Of a stretch of 64,000 nt of DNA, positions 1-12,064 are shown in pieces; positions within the stretch are counted from its first letter, which is position 1, and every line of letters starts with the position of its first letter. Both the position numbers and the translations under genes were made by a program. The notes beneath the pieces are model-generated. The model was given only the letters and a program-made list of their open reading frames with translations, was not told where the DNA came from and searched no databases. The DNA comes from Cricetomys ansorgei (Eukaryota; Chordata; Mammalia; Rodentia; Nesomyidae): positions 7,120,501 through 7,184,500 of the forward strand of contig JAMJFZ010004031.1 in assembly GCA_026225945.1 (NCBI GenBank). The letters are read 5' to 3'.

Positions 1-837
1 TACTGACTTGGCTTGTATCATAAGCATGAGACCTCACACCTTAACTGACAGCTGCATCAAGGTTGCGTGTGATGGCCAAAGATGTTTCTTAAAGTCAAAA
101 CCATGCTGCTGCCACTGGGAGACAGAACAGAAGCTGAGAAGAGAGAACAGCATTTGTTGTTTGTAATGGCACTTGTCACGTTTTCATCAATGAGTGATTT
201 GGGCAATTATCCATTAGATGTTGTCCTTCCCCACCAGATTTTATGTCCTACAAAGAAAATTTAAATATATCATTTGTTCTGTTAGTTCAAACATCTAGGA
301 CAGTGTCGAAAGCCTAATCACTTAGTGAATGAACATTGTTAAATAAAAGAAATGCTGGGGGCTTCTGGGATATATCATACATACTGTGTTAGTCCATTAA
401 GAAGTATTTACAAGGGGATGAATTACATATTAGAGAAGGGTCTGCTCTTCCCAAAGGCATGTTCTCCTAGAAGAATACAACCATGTTTTCTGTAACTGAT
501 GTGTATTGAAAAGAAGGGTACCTCTCCAGACTTCAAGATCATGGCTGGATTCCACCTTTTATCTACCACTGTCCAAACAACTGAAAGTGTACAGTTACAT
601 GACCCAAAGTACTGTCCAGAAGCTTAAACTTCCACATGTCACTGCAGAAAGCTTGGGCATGCCTGCAGCCAGGACAATATTTAATGCCAAATCTAATATG
701 TCTTCTGTGAAGCTTGCTGCTTTCTCAAGGAATCCATCCTTCTCCCTCTTCTCTGCAGATTTTTCTCTTAAGCCGAGGTCATTACTTGCTGATGCTCCTG
801 TCTCTCCAGCTAAAGTATGGGGCTAAGAAGTAGCAGG
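1..837. other. Unique non-coding sequence, nothing recognised
   Basis: No interspersed repeat, RNA gene or convincing exon is visible. The longest open frame is 106 codons (506-826), has no recognisable domain and is within chance expectation. Confidence 0.55.
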
Positions 838-918
838 AAGTGTGTGTGTATGTGTGTGTGTGTGTGTGTGAGTGTGTGCACGTGTGGTGTGTGTGGAGTG
901 TGTGTGTGGTGTGTGTTG
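838..918. repeat. (TG)n microsatellite, imperfect
   Basis: About 80 bases of TG dinucleotides, broken by GA, CA and GGTG variants in the second half. The impure right part suggests an older array than the pure tracts elsewhere. On the minus strand it reads as a His/Thr-rich open frame, which is an artefact of the repeat. Confidence 0.95.
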
Positions 919-2027
919 TAATAGCCTGGCACAGGGCTAGTCAAACATGAAGGAAAGTTATTTATTGAACCTAAGTAACCATCAGGAAAGAAAATCTTAG
1001 ACAAATAAATGGAACACGTTTATTCAAATACTAGTATATACTCCAAAGAGGAACTTTGTATATGTATCTAGGGTAATACACATACCCAAAACAGACAATA
1101 AAAGAAAGAAATAAAAAAAAAAGCATTAGCTCTCTAAGCAATAGAGAAATCTTAAGCCCCTTTTCAAATGAACTCCTTCAGGAACTCATCCATGTTTCTA
1201 AATCAATTCATGAAAAAAAAGCAACAGCAAAGGATGCAGAAATGATCTTCCAAGGGCTTCATTCCTTCCTATCAATCAAGAAGAATGCTAATGAGGAGGG
1301 TTCTTCTTCGGGAGTCACTAGCTCCTCACCCACGTTAGAAATCTAGTTTCACTTTGCAGAAGCCGTTCACAGCCAGGCTTACAAAATCTGTAATGCATCT
1401 CTAGACAATAGCTAATTCTTACTGATTACTCGCAAATAAGTCAACAAAGATATTTTCCTGTTTACATTCTTATCAGACTGTATCAGAACCATCTGTTTTC
1501 AAATTTGTTGTTGTTGGCACTTTTTCTTTTTCTTTTTTTTTTTTTTTAAATCTTGAGAGATAAATTCTCCACACTACTCTCTGAACACATGCATACAAAA
1601 CTGCCTCTTAAGGCATAGTTGCAGTTTTCACTGAAGTATTTGAGTGCGTGGAGAAGGGGACCCCATACTCTTCTGTGACAAAAGAGGAAAATAGTTTCCT
1701 ATCTCACAAATTTGACTCTCCTTTCAAACCTGGGATATACTCAAATCTGTCCCATTTCTACTACGTCCATATGTACATGGTGCCTCTTGGTTTGACTAAG
1801 AATATCTACGTGAGACTTTGCAGTAACTCTAACCTAGGAGATGCAGACGATGTTAGGCATATGAGGATGTTGCAATTGTAAACCAATACTAGGTGACCTC
1901 TTTGCCCCACTGCTCATCAACACCAATCTCTTGTGACATGAGCAGTGAGTAATTTTCCTTCTTTCCAAAGAGGCGTACGTGTTCCATTGCCAAGGAGACA
2001 AGAGTGTAAGATTTAAATTGTGGTGCT
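919..2027. other. Unique AT-rich sequence
   Basis: No repeat family or exon is recognised. A pyrimidine stretch ending in a T homopolymer lies at about 1520-1548, with no SINE or LINE body attached that I can identify. Confidence 0.5.
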
Positions 2028-2150
2028 CACCGAGTTGCTGTATGGCTCTGGGCAAGCAATTAACCTTTGGTGTCTCAGTTACCTTATCTGTAAAATAGGA
2101 ATAAAGGCTTTGCACAGGTGCGATGCCTGGACTAATTAGTATAATTATCA
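2028..2150 (+). repeat. MIR SINE remnant (sense)
   Basis: The segment follows the MIR order: GTATGGCTCTGGGCAAG, then TTAACC, then a 'TCAGTTACCTTATCTGTAAA' block and AT-rich TTAGTATAATTATCAT. This matches the tRNA-derived SINE hallmark of 'gtgtgaccttgggcaag ... cctcatctgtaaaatggg'. It is diverged and lacks target duplications, as expected for a pre-rodent element. Confidence 0.7.
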
Positions 2151-3434
2151 TTATTGATGAGAAAATAATGCTGGTCACTGATATCATATCTCACGTTAGC
2201 ACCGGGAGGCATTTATATTTTCTCTACACAGGATCCATTTTATAGAAGTCTGTAAAAAAAAAAAATCTGATGATAAAAGGCATTCCTTTATGGAACCTGG
2301 GACCACGTAGTCAAAAAGTCCATATCCACCTGAGCTCAACTCCTTAGTAGATGTTTTTGATAATTTGTGTTCAGATATTTTCTAAACTGAGGCTTTATAT
2401 GAATACTACAAGAATACACAGAAACTTCTCATGGTACACCATCATGTAATAAACTGCACTGAAGCAGAATGCGTCCCAAGTCAGTAGGAGGTAGCACCAT
2501 GATCTTCTGCCTACAACAAGTTTAGGTGGAGTCACAGAGCTTAGAGTCATCAAAGTCAAGTCAAAGCGTATACTGAAGACATCGTTCAGATGCCCAACAT
2601 CATCCACCTCTATGTGGGCATCTGCCCCATAGGGACCCTAGTTCAAGCAGCCAAAGACCAGCACAGACAACTGAAGGTCATGAGGTGCAAATGTAGCAAG
2701 GTAGGAAGCCTGGCTTTGGGGACAGTGAGGTGTCCTTCCACCGGGGTGTGGCTGATGACTTCATAAGTCAATGAAAGAGTTATCAGGGAAGGAATAATAG
2801 CCTCTCTCTTGATTCTGAGGGAAGAGCTCTAATTGCCTTCCCATGATTCCTTTCCATATTGGTGAAAAGTGACAGTGAGCCATTAAAGGAAGTGTTAAAG
2901 GTATTCCAAAGGTCAATGTTCAACACCACAACTCTATAGGCCTCTGCATCCCTCGGCGTAGACACATGCTGCTAGACAAGAAACTTTTAACTCTGGCTTA
3001 AGCCTGTGTGAGTCCTTCCCCTGTGACGGGAATTCTCTTTCCAAGAGCTGAGCAGACACTGAGCCTCAAATTCCCAATGTCCAAAGGCCTAGATTATCTT
3101 CTTTGTGGAACTCTAACTTCTTCCTCAGATTTATTTCCGTAGTCTAGGTAACAACTTTCCATCTGAACCGTTAAATCTATGGACCGTTCCTGCCTTCGCC
3201 TATCCAATGAAACACAACAATTAACACATTTGGCAGGACGGAAATTGCTAACGCAACTTCTCTGTGTACTACACTATTAAACTCGATTAGAAATCCCCTC
3301 ATGATCAACACTCATCTCTCTGTGTCTTGCTTGAAGGTTAATAATGTCTGCCATCTCCTGAGAGGACACGGGGGACTGTATTTATGAAATGAAGAGCTGT
3401 GTGTGACAGCCAGAGAGCACACTTCTGCCTCCGT
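2151..3434. other. Unique sequence, nothing recognised
   Basis: No repeat family and no coding signal. Open frames are 60-70 codons with no recognisable motif. Confidence 0.5.
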
Positions 3435-3448
3435 CCACTAGAGGGAGG
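3435..3448 (+). promoter_or_regulatory. CTCF-like motif
   Basis: CCACTAGAGGGAGG fits the central part of the CTCF consensus (CCASYAGRKGGCRS), with A replacing C after the GGG. It lies outside any repeat I recognise. A stronger motif with the same orientation is 1.5 kb to the right. Occupancy cannot be judged from sequence. Confidence 0.45.
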
Positions 3449-4837
3449 CTTGCCTGAGTGCGGGGAAGGACCAGAGGCGGACTCCCAGTTTCCTGACCTG
3501 CTGAAGGCTATTCAGATGGTGAGAGGTTGCAGCCTCGGTATCCCTGGCTCTCATTTCTCACATTCTGTGGTTTTTCTTTCTTACAGTTCCACACTACAAA
3601 CGACAGAAGCCAGTGTTGGCCAGGTCGCAGGATGATGGCAAGAAAAATTGACCTATTGGGCTGTCTCAAATAAATATCCGGTTTTAGTCTTTGAAATCAA
3701 TGTTGAGTGAGATTAACTAGACCGTAATTCCTGAGTTTGAGACGTCCATGGATTCTGCAGCCTCATGTGTGTGGCAGAGTGAATGGTGCATGTACGTTAT
3801 AGGGAAAGTGCCTGTGTTGTATATAATGCACAAAGAAATGTACCTAGACTTTAGCACACCAGATGCTTCTGCTTGGAAGTCTGAGTTATCCGGGAAATGT
3901 GGTAGGACATTTTGCAGTAAATATCCTACTTGATTGACTTTTTTTTTTTTAAAGGCCTCACCACTTAGGCTGATTTATATAATTTAGGAAGGAATATAAA
4001 TGTTAGCAACGAAGGACACTTACACATTTCCTTTATTCCTGTTTTGTATTTCTAAGGGTGAGTCAGGAAGGGGCCTGTCGGTGAACTCTGTGTAGGTGGT
4101 AAAGTGAAATGTAAGACATTTTGCCTATCTGTAATATTGTTCAGTGTAGCAAACCCTTTTTCTTGTTACAGTACAGTAAATGGGGTGTTTAATTTGGAAT
4201 TCAATGTAGTCACGAGTCAAGGTGCAGCAGTTTTATTACAGAAATACAATTTTATTGGAGGCTGAAGATTTAATCTACACCTTACGTAGAGAGCCATAAA
4301 TGGCAAAGCTATTTTACATTTTGCATAGCAGCTGATATATGTAATTCCTGTCTTAATTTTAGAGTTTGAAAAGGTGGGAGAAGTCACAATACATAGATTT
4401 AAATTCTTCAGCGCCTCAGCTACAGATGACATTTTCGAATGAACGTTTTCCTGCTTCTTAGTCATGGATCGGGAGCCATTTCTTCCCTGTGGGGACCGAG
4501 CTGTGTGTCACACCCCTCTCACGGCTTTCTGAGGAGGTGATCCACAAAGCCACCCCGAGAACAACCCCGACTTGCAGCAAGTGCTTCGTTTCTTTAAACT
4601 GGTCTGGGTGCCGCTCGACCTGACAGTAAGGTGCCCAGATGATGCAGGCACTTTGTTTCCTATTGTTCGCAATATATGTTAGAGTCATGTTTTGGTATCT
4701 GTTCAGATGTACGTACTGGGAATAAAATATTTGCAATGTAGATTTGGAAGGACTGAATACGGAATAAAGAGCCAAACACTATTAGCTGGAAAACCAAAAC
4801 AACGTTGGGATCCAAATTTAAAGAATAATGCGTTTTC

Positions 4838-4876
<39 letters not shown>

Positions 4877-4933
4877 CCATCTGTTAGTCTTCTAAGCATT
4901 ATCCCAAAATCAACATTTCTTACCTCTTCTTTA
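3449..4933. other. Unique AT-rich sequence; possible conserved element
   Basis: Apart from the CA tract at 4842-4871 no repeat is recognised. The stretch 3950-4470 is AT-rich and repeat-free, which is compatible with conserved non-coding DNA, but no comparison is available. Confidence 0.4.
4842..4871. repeat. (AC)n microsatellite
   Basis: Fifteen uninterrupted AC units. It lies about 60 bases left of the strong CTCF-like motif at 4934. Confidence 0.97.
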
Positions 4934-4948
4934 CCACCAGGTGGCGCC
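4934..4948 (+). promoter_or_regulatory. Strong CTCF-like motif
   Basis: CCACCAGGTGGCGCC matches the CTCF core CCASYAGRKGGCRS at every constrained position, including the CpG-containing end. It is in unique sequence, so it is not a SINE-borne copy. The orientation is the same as the weaker motif at 3435. I infer a candidate insulator or loop-anchor site. Confidence 0.6.
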
Positions 4949-6248
4949 CTTTGTTTATGGACATCTGTCCACTTCCCGTTTCTCCCCCTCAAAGGTGCTT
5001 CCAGATAAATAGCTCCAGAGCTAAAATACTGTCGCAAACACAAAAATTTAACACACTGAGATAAAAAAACTAAAGCTTTTCAGGCATTGGTATAATAAAC
5101 CTTGCTTCAAGACTCCTATTGCTACTAGATTTAATAGCTCACACATTTTCCTATTTACAACTCTGCACACCGAATAGCAGGAAAGAATATTGTTGTGTGT
5201 GCCATAAACCGTGTTGCAGAAAGTCTGCTTTACCCAGCGCTATTATTTTTATACTCTCAAATGTGTGGCACCTGCAGTGAAAAAGAAAAAGTCAAATACT
5301 CTGCTTCAGTTTTCTCCAATCCTAAAAGTCTAAACCTCATAATAGAGAAGAAAATTCAGACAAAACAAGGTGGTGATGTGGCTGTCAGGAGTCGAGGGTC
5401 GATTCTTCTTCCAGCCACGGTCTCCTTTTCAATTTGAGATCCAGTTAGGGGGAGTCTGAGACCAGCTTAGCTTTGGTTCTGTTAAGCAGCTAACCCAAGC
5501 TAAATGCTATTTAGCAAAGATACATCATTTAGCAATTGTATTTTAAAGAAATTAACCAAGACATAAACAAACGGCAATGATATTTTGTTTTAAATTAGAA
5601 TCTTAATTCACTCATGCAAATAACGGGTAATGAGTCTACCTGAGCTCATTACTAATGACCAACTTCCATCTGGAGAGATCGCTTATTCACAGGTGAAATA
5701 CTCCCATCCCCTCTGCTACCCCTGACTTGGATCCTTTCTTAAGGTATATTGTGAACTGGGAGGCAGGAAGGTCTATTAATAATAAACACATTTGGTATCC
5801 TCACGGAATTCTGTATCTCACGAAAGCATCATTTCTGTTACATTAAAAAAAATATTTTCTCCCCACAGGGATTTTGCTCTCCATGAATTTAACATCTTTA
5901 AATTTTGCCCACACATCTGCTAAGCAGCAAGCGGAGGACCTGTGTGTGTTGTGCTTTGTTTGAGCAGTACCCTGGCCTGAGAAATTTGGCTCTCCTGCTG
6001 GTGTACAAACTGGTTCTGTGGTGGGAGGCTAGCCGCTTGCGAAGGAGCCTTGACGCAGCAAACGCAACATCACCATTTTCTGTCTGCTCGCACGCAATAA
6101 AATGGTGGCACAAGGAACATTAACACGTTGTGCCCACCAGATCTGTCTCTGAGAGGATTCCATTCTCCGATCTTAAACTCAAGCTGCTTTGAAAAATGCT
6201 GTTAGGCAGTGGCTTAGAAGGGTTTGTATCGTTTAAATATACAGAAGG
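4949..6248. other. Unique sequence, nothing recognised
   Basis: No repeat family or exon seen. Overlapping open frames on both strands at about 5898-6123 are short and carry no known motif. Confidence 0.5.
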
Positions 6249-6285
6249 TGTTTGTGTTTGTGTTTGCGGGTGGGTGGGTGGGTGC
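6249..6285. repeat. GT-rich simple repeat with (GGGT)n
   Basis: TTTGTG units run into three or four GGGT units. This is a low-complexity tract with no SINE attached. Confidence 0.8.
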
Positions 6286-6628
6286 ACAATGCTGAAAGAA
6301 TTGGCCGTGTCTGTGAGGAAACGATGGGAGCCGTTAGTCAAGAATTAACACGGGCTGAGAGTGAAAGCAAACCTCAGTCAAAAGCACAGTCCCTGGAAAC
6401 GCCTCTAACGTTCGCAGAGCCGGTGATGGATTTGGCCTTGATGACTTCGTTCAATTCAGCATTCACTGCTTCCAAATTTGAGCTGAAAAAATTTAAAGAC
6501 TTGGCAGGGTTTCTTTTTTTCCCTAACCAACTCAAAAATTAAAAGCAAGCCTATGCTCAATTCTCACCTTGGAATTCCCCGCTCATTTATCTCTTTTTTA
6601 AATGGGAGAAGGGAAGAGAGCAAGACAC
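6286..6628. other. Unique sequence, nothing recognised
   Basis: No repeat and no exon-like feature. One open frame of 96 codons spans part of it, with ordinary composition and no motif. Confidence 0.5.
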
Positions 6629-6663
6629 AACCCCCCCCCCCACACACACACACACACGCACAC
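6629..6663. repeat. C-tract followed by (CA)n
   Basis: Thirteen or so C residues run directly into a short CA array with one CG interruption. Confidence 0.9.
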
Positions 6664-6725
6664 TTCCTCTGTTTTTATTTTCAGTGATTACAAATGCTGC
6701 TGTGGCTCTTTTTAAGTGTGAAAAC

Positions 6726-6742
6726 TCTTTTTTTTTTTTTTT
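6726..6742. repeat. T homopolymer
   Basis: About 17 consecutive T residues. Neither flank looks like a SINE or LINE on the minus strand, so I treat it as a simple tract. Confidence 0.85.
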
Positions 6743-8887
6743 CTGCCATGCTTCAGACTCTCATAGATTCCTTGGGGATACAGCGAGGGGCTAACCAATT
6801 GCACATGGGAAATGAGACTGTCTGTGGCTAGAAAAGCTGCAGCCTTTGCTAATTTTCCACTCAGGACAGAAGTAATGAGTGACTTTTTCTTGTTCAAAGC
6901 GTAATGACTTGAGCTTGGTATTGTGCGGTAGGATCAAATTTGAACCTATGAACCCACTAAAGTGTCCCACAAAATTTAATTTGACTTCTTTCTATAAACA
7001 TCTCCACTGTTTTCAAGTGCATAATAAACAGGTTAAAGTAAAAACTCCTTCCCTCTATAGCCAGATGGAATTGTAAAAGGCTACTGTCTACAGATGAGAA
7101 ATAGCTGGGTTGGACCCACCAGCGGGTTATGTAATGTGTGCTGTAGACCACCAGGGGCTGACCTGAAAACACTAATACCTTTTTCACAGAGTCATTAGCC
7201 AGAGTCCAACACCGTGTCGGGTGTCAGCGTGAAAAGATGGGAGTTCGACTAAGCTGGTTCTATTTGCAAACCACTGTTTTCGTTCTTGGCACTCAAATTA
7301 AACCTTAGCATGTAATTCTACAATTTAAATGTTACCTGATACATTGTTTGGTTTTTCGTCTCTTCGGGCACGAATGCATTATTTTGTGATACTATCTAAA
7401 GTTGATTTTCAGCAAACATTAAAGCTCTCAAGAGAGATGTAATTTAAAGCTAAGAAGCGATTAGTAGCCATTTTTCCTGTTCTGTATTTTGAGATCAAAT
7501 TAATGGTTCCGTTTGAAATTTAAAGCTTAAAATAGTATCTGCCTCCAACCATGCGGGGTGGGTCTGGAACTCAGAGTGACTGTGCCCAAGTTTCTGGTCG
7601 TTGACTATCAGTCATCATGTAAAATATATTCTTTTTTATAGCTGCTTTACAATTTGAGACCCTGCTAGGCTTCTACACGCACCAATATTAGTTGCCCTGT
7701 GTACCTCAAACAAAGCCAACCCAATAAATTTAGGATTGTAGTTGAGAAATAAATGTCATGTCAGAGGCCCCCAATCAGATACCAGAAGAAGGATTATGTG
7801 ATTATTAAGTCCAAAAATTAAGTTCCGTGTTTTTAATTGGTGTCATATCCTGTCCAGGGTCTACAGTGCTTAAATCAAAGCGAATGCAGGAACCTGCCTG
7901 GGAAACAGAACACCAACTCCTTTCATCCCTTGGTTCAAATGTTCTTCCCCTCAACACTAATTTTGGTTTGAACACTTTCAGGCAAAGACATCAGGAAACA
8001 GTAAACATGGTGACACCGTGAAAATAATTTTCGAATGTCCTATTTCTCTCCATGTTCAAAGGGTGAATTCTACAGGCTTCAGAGGAAATCGCCGTACCAT
8101 TAAACCAAGTGCTGACGAAAACAGTCACCCCTCCGGCAGAAGGGGGACCCCTCTTCATTTCATAAATCTTTCCCAAGTACGCCAAAGCCAGGAACTGCTG
8201 TCTCTCACATCAATGGTCCAAACCCTTGATACGTCATAGCAGCGTGTTCAAAGAGGATCAAGAGTATCTGACAACAACTTTGGGAGCAGGGATGCAATTA
8301 TAACTGACAGTCAGATGTCTGGCCGGGTGGACGCAACTATCCCTTAAGACTGCATATGGCCTGGAGACATTTACAACTGAGCAGTGAGTTCAAGAAATGA
8401 TAGACAGATCAGCAGCAGTGTCACAAAGCATCGGTGAGAACCAAAAAACTGACAGCGACTGATAAAGACTTCAGATGTCAAGAATTGCAACTAAGTTCTT
8501 TCTCCTCACTCCTTCCCTCCCCTCCTCCCCCTCCTCCTCACAAACAAAAGCTTGTTAGTGGTTGAGGGCCCAGCAGGAAATGTTTTGACACCCAGAGCCA
8601 AACATCAATCCATCACTGAAGCCTTTAATATACTTGAGTGTTTAGGTTATGAAGGCAGACAGGATTCCAGGAGAAATGGCCTTATTTGTGGAATATGGAG
8701 ACGTCATTTGACTAACTCTCCACAACCTTTATTGTCTTCCCTTCTTATTCAAAGAGTATCTTAAAGGAAGGTATTAAGATTCAAATATAAAGGAAATTTG
8801 TTTTAGCTGCGATTAAAGCAGTAACCAGCATGAAGCTATTTTCTTGCATTGTAAATGTTAGAAAACAAATTGGAAAGTTTTCTCAGT
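6743..8887. other. Unique sequence; 7290-7560 candidate conserved element
   Basis: No repeat family recognised over about 2.1 kb. The block 7290-7560 is AT-rich and dense in TTTAAA, AGATCAAATTAAT and AATTTAAAG-type words, a composition common in developmental non-coding elements. This is inference only. No exon is visible. Confidence 0.4.
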
Positions 8888-8960
8888 AAAATATATATGT
8901 ATCTATAGGACCATATGGACACATGTATGTAAATATATAAATATATGAATGTATACATAC
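8888..8960. repeat. AT-rich (TA/TG) low-complexity tract
   Basis: Loose ATATATGTAT and ATGTATAC units over about 70 bases, too irregular to be called a clean microsatellite. Confidence 0.7.
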
Positions 8961-10019
8961 ACTTAATCTCTTCACCTATCTGGGAACACGTTCATTCCTT
9001 TATTTCTTCATCTTTTCGGATACCACATTTTCTTGGAATGCTTTCCTTTGTATTTGACATGTGTTTGTGATTTATAAGCGAGCAAAAATATCAAGCCAGT
9101 CTAGTCTAAATACACATTAGCAATCTGGAGGGAGCTCAGTGTGTTTGTCTCATTGTATGAAGCCATTTGAAATTTTAATTAATTTTATGGAATTAGACAT
9201 TTTAGGTATTTGTCAAAAGAGTAGAACTCTATTTGATGTGTTTAGTGTTAGTGAGACTCAGTGAACTCTTTCAGCACTGCAAAATGTTTCCCTTTCCAAC
9301 ACATATTTTAAATAACTAAAATTTATGTCCTTTTAGGCATATTCTTTTCAATGAAGTTTTGAGAGAGGTGCTTAGTCTATTTCAAATACATCTCCTTTTT
9401 GTGACATCTTTGTGTAGGGTCTTAGTTTATAATAGTATAGGTTTGAGTTCCAAACCCATTTTGAGGCCTCAGCTTTCCCTAAGGAATATAACCAGAGGCC
9501 TCTCGCTTTATCTACTGTGAGCTCAGGGTCTTCTATGTGCAGCTCAAGTGACACTTTGGTTTCTCCAGTTGCCATCATAGACCTTGTTTCACGTGGGCAC
9601 ATGTAACAAGCCTCCAAAGAGAAACATTTGATGCCCTTTCCTGGAAACAACACTTCCAGAAAATAAGCTGACCAGGAAGAAACAGCAGGGGTGAGAGATG
9701 CCGCCAAAGCCCTGGAAACATCTTAACAAGCACTAATTAAATGCCCATGCTTAAGAAATATGGCTTAAGTAAGCCAAATACAATAACTCCTTACAGATGG
9801 CTTTAGGGATTAACAAGACCAGTAGGAAGCAGCACATTAAGATTAGTGTCCCCAAAGTCTCTTAGAACCATTAGTGTTTGGAGGTGGCGTTCACTCCAGG
9901 AAGAGTGATCAGAGGCACTGAGATGCAAAATGGGCTTTCTGTTGGTGTTCTCATTTCCCTCCAAAGGGATCTGAGCATCATTCCAGCACATCACATAGTA
10001 AAACAACAAGCAACTGAAT
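8961..10019. other. Unique AT-rich sequence; 9110-9260 candidate conserved element
   Basis: No repeat family recognised. Around 9172-9188 there is TTTTAATTAATTTTAT, centred on the palindrome TTAATTAA, a double homeodomain-type core. A 111-codon minus-strand frame (9372-9707) has no recognisable motif. Confidence 0.4.
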
Positions 10020-10135
10020 ATATTGCTTCAGTATATATTAATGTTATATATACACATATTCGTATATATTATATATGCAACACACACATAATATGTATGT
10101 GTATATGTATACATGCACACACGCACACACACATT
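10020..10135. repeat. Mixed (TA)n/(TG)n/(CA)n tract
   Basis: ATATAT and ACACAC words alternate for about 115 bases. The sequence is degenerate and not attached to a recognisable element. Confidence 0.85.
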
Positions 10136-10224
10136 CAAACCATCCTGAAAAATATTTCTGAACACCAAAACAAAAAGCAGGAAGCATCACTGCCTCCTGC
10201 TCCCCCACACAGTAGATTTATCTA

Positions 10225-10350
10225 ATTACTGTTCATTCATTTAATGAGTGAATATTCCTTCAGAGGCTACCCTCTGCCAGGCCTGGACTACGTTTTGGAG
10301 ATAAAGTAACAGAGAAAACACATGTGAGCAACAGCCATCTCCTAGAGAGT
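10225..10350 (-). repeat. L2 LINE 3' end remnant (antisense)
   Basis: The order TTCATTCATTTAATGAGTGAATATT, CCTCTGCCAGGCCTGGACTACG, GGAGATAAAGTAACAGA matches the reverse complement of the L2 3' end ('attcattcaacaaatatttattgagc ... ctatgtgccaggcac ... ctggggatacagcagtgaac'). It is diverged and has no intact ends. Confidence 0.6.
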
Positions 10351-10383
10351 ACAGCCTGTGTCAGGATATGTGCTGAAGTGATG

Positions 10384-10424
10384 AGTGGCCGGATGGATGA
10401 ATGGATGGATGGATGGAAAGATAG
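10384..10424. repeat. (GGAT)n microsatellite
   Basis: About seven GATG/GGAT tetranucleotide units with one or two interruptions. Confidence 0.9.
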
Positions 10425-10617
10425 ATTAATAGAAACATGGACAGGCAGGGAGAAGGATGGGAAAATTGTTGCTTGAGGAGGAAAGCACTTCTCAGATCTG
10501 GTAACACACTAGTCTAGCATGATATTTGTTTCTGCCATGGTCCTTGAGCTGAGAAAATTGAAGGAGATACATAGCCTGAAGCCGAGGAGAGATGTTCCCA
10601 AGACAAACTCCATGGTG

Positions 10618-10849
10618 GGGTCACTGTGTCATCACGTCCTGGAATGGATGCTGTCTTGGTGATTTAGCTACATATCGGTGTCTCTGAAGTCAGTGTGGTT
10701 TCCCAGGACCTGACAATCTGTTCAGAATTACGATTGGTTCCAGAATGCCTGATAGAAACTGGAGGTAACACCCTAGTTATAAAGGAATTTACAGCTCAGA
10801 CATGACAAAAAAAAAAAACAAAACAAAAAAAAAAAAAAAAAAAAAAAAA
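10618..10849 (+). mobile_element. Possible short retrocopy with poly(A) tail
   Basis: A 44-base A-rich tail (10806-10849) ends a roughly 190-base body of unknown origin. The bases after the tail, CTCCATG with preceding As, also occur just before the body at 10605-10617 (AAACTCCATG), which would be a target-site duplication. I do not recognise the body, and no AATAAA precedes the tail. The alternative is a simple A tract with a chance 7-base match. Confidence 0.35.
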
Positions 10850-11864
10850 CTCCATGCCTTTCACGAATCACTGGAGGGCTAACAGTGCTTCTGTACCTAA
10901 GTCTACTTGGGTAGAGTCCTCTGACTTCCAGCCACTTGTACAAAGCACCAGGGAAGATGTACCACTGCCTGAGCCGTCTTTCCCTCTTGCAGTCTTCTCG
11001 ATCCCTTGCTCTTAGCTTACTTCTATTGCTGTGCGCCTCACACTGTTTCTAGACCCATGCTGCAATCTGATGCTCCGCAGTAGAAAAACCGGCAGAACCA
11101 TCAAGGCTCCATGGAGGGACCAGGAGATCATCCAATCTGCTCCTTCCAGAGCAGTTGACAGCCTTGGAACCAAAAGGAACACTGAGCGGGGACTCTTGTC
11201 TACAAAGTGCTGGCAGGTAAAACTGGATGCTTGGAACAATGAGTCAATCTTGCCAGACCAGTGGGAGGTAGGAAATGGGAGAGGGGAGGAAGGAATCAAA
11301 TCAGAAAAACCTCCGGTCAAACTGGATGTTTTCCATAAGAGACTAGTCAACTAGATTTTCTTTGTCCAGATGGTTGCTTTGCAGATGAAATTCCTGAATG
11401 GGTTGGATGATGGGCTAGTAGTCTCTGACCCCACAGACCAATCACACTGTGTCCTTCCAACACTCGTGAAACAAGGACTCTCCGCAGGAAGGTGTGGAAG
11501 AAGAAGCGCTGGCTATAGATGTGGTGGTGCTCATTTCATAAGTTCATTCAACAAACATCTCCTAAAAGTCTTCAGTTTCATTGGTTGAATAGCCCTACAC
11601 ACGTGCACTGGTAAAAAGGAAATATGGCTGGCAGAGTTGTGAAGGGAAGAACTGGTTGATGAAGGGGAAGCTTTATGAACAGACACCGGAACCTGGGAAG
11701 CCCAGCAGCTAAAGAGGGCAGGCTGCTTCTCTTCAGTGCCACCTTCTTGGATGGAGTATTTCTAGGAACACTGCTGCTGGTGGTTCCCACTCACACTGAG
11801 AGCCTGGAGGATACTTAGCACTGTTCTCAATATCTCTTAGGATTTTGGTGTTTGTTTTCCATGA
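10850..11864. other. Unique sequence, nothing recognised
   Basis: Overlapping frames of 107 and 112 codons on opposite strands near 11012-11354 have no known domain and look like chance. No repeat identified. Confidence 0.5.
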
Positions 11865-11985
11865 CAAACCTATTAAATTCGTCTCATTGTCACCATTTGA
11901 CAGACGAGGAAACTGAGTCAGAGAAGTTAAGTAACAGCCTAACACTAGCAACATCACTCAAATGGTTAAATGAGGATACCAAGTT
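11865..11985 (-). repeat. MIR SINE remnant (antisense)
   Basis: TCATTGTCACCATTTGACAG followed by ACGAGGAAACTGAG and AGAGAAGTTAAGTAACAGCC is the reverse complement of the MIR core ('ttacttaacctctctgag...ctcatctgtaaaatgg'). The core is well preserved and the flanks are diverged. Confidence 0.8.
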
Positions 11986-12064
11986 CAGGGTCATCTGCCT
12001 CTGAAGCCCACAACACTCTAAAGTGCCCTGGTGGCTAGAATTGAACCGTTTAAAATGCGAGTTA

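Noticed and set aside
810..1004. His/Thr-rich frame over the TG array, and similar frames at 4692-5043, 19045-19382, 45566-45751 and 54364-54780
   Set aside because: Artefacts of CA/TG microsatellites read in frame.
7146..7161. CTCF-like CCACCAGGGGCTG
   Set aside because: The left half fits but the GGCRS end is replaced by CTGAC; too weak to list beside the motifs at 3435 and 4934.
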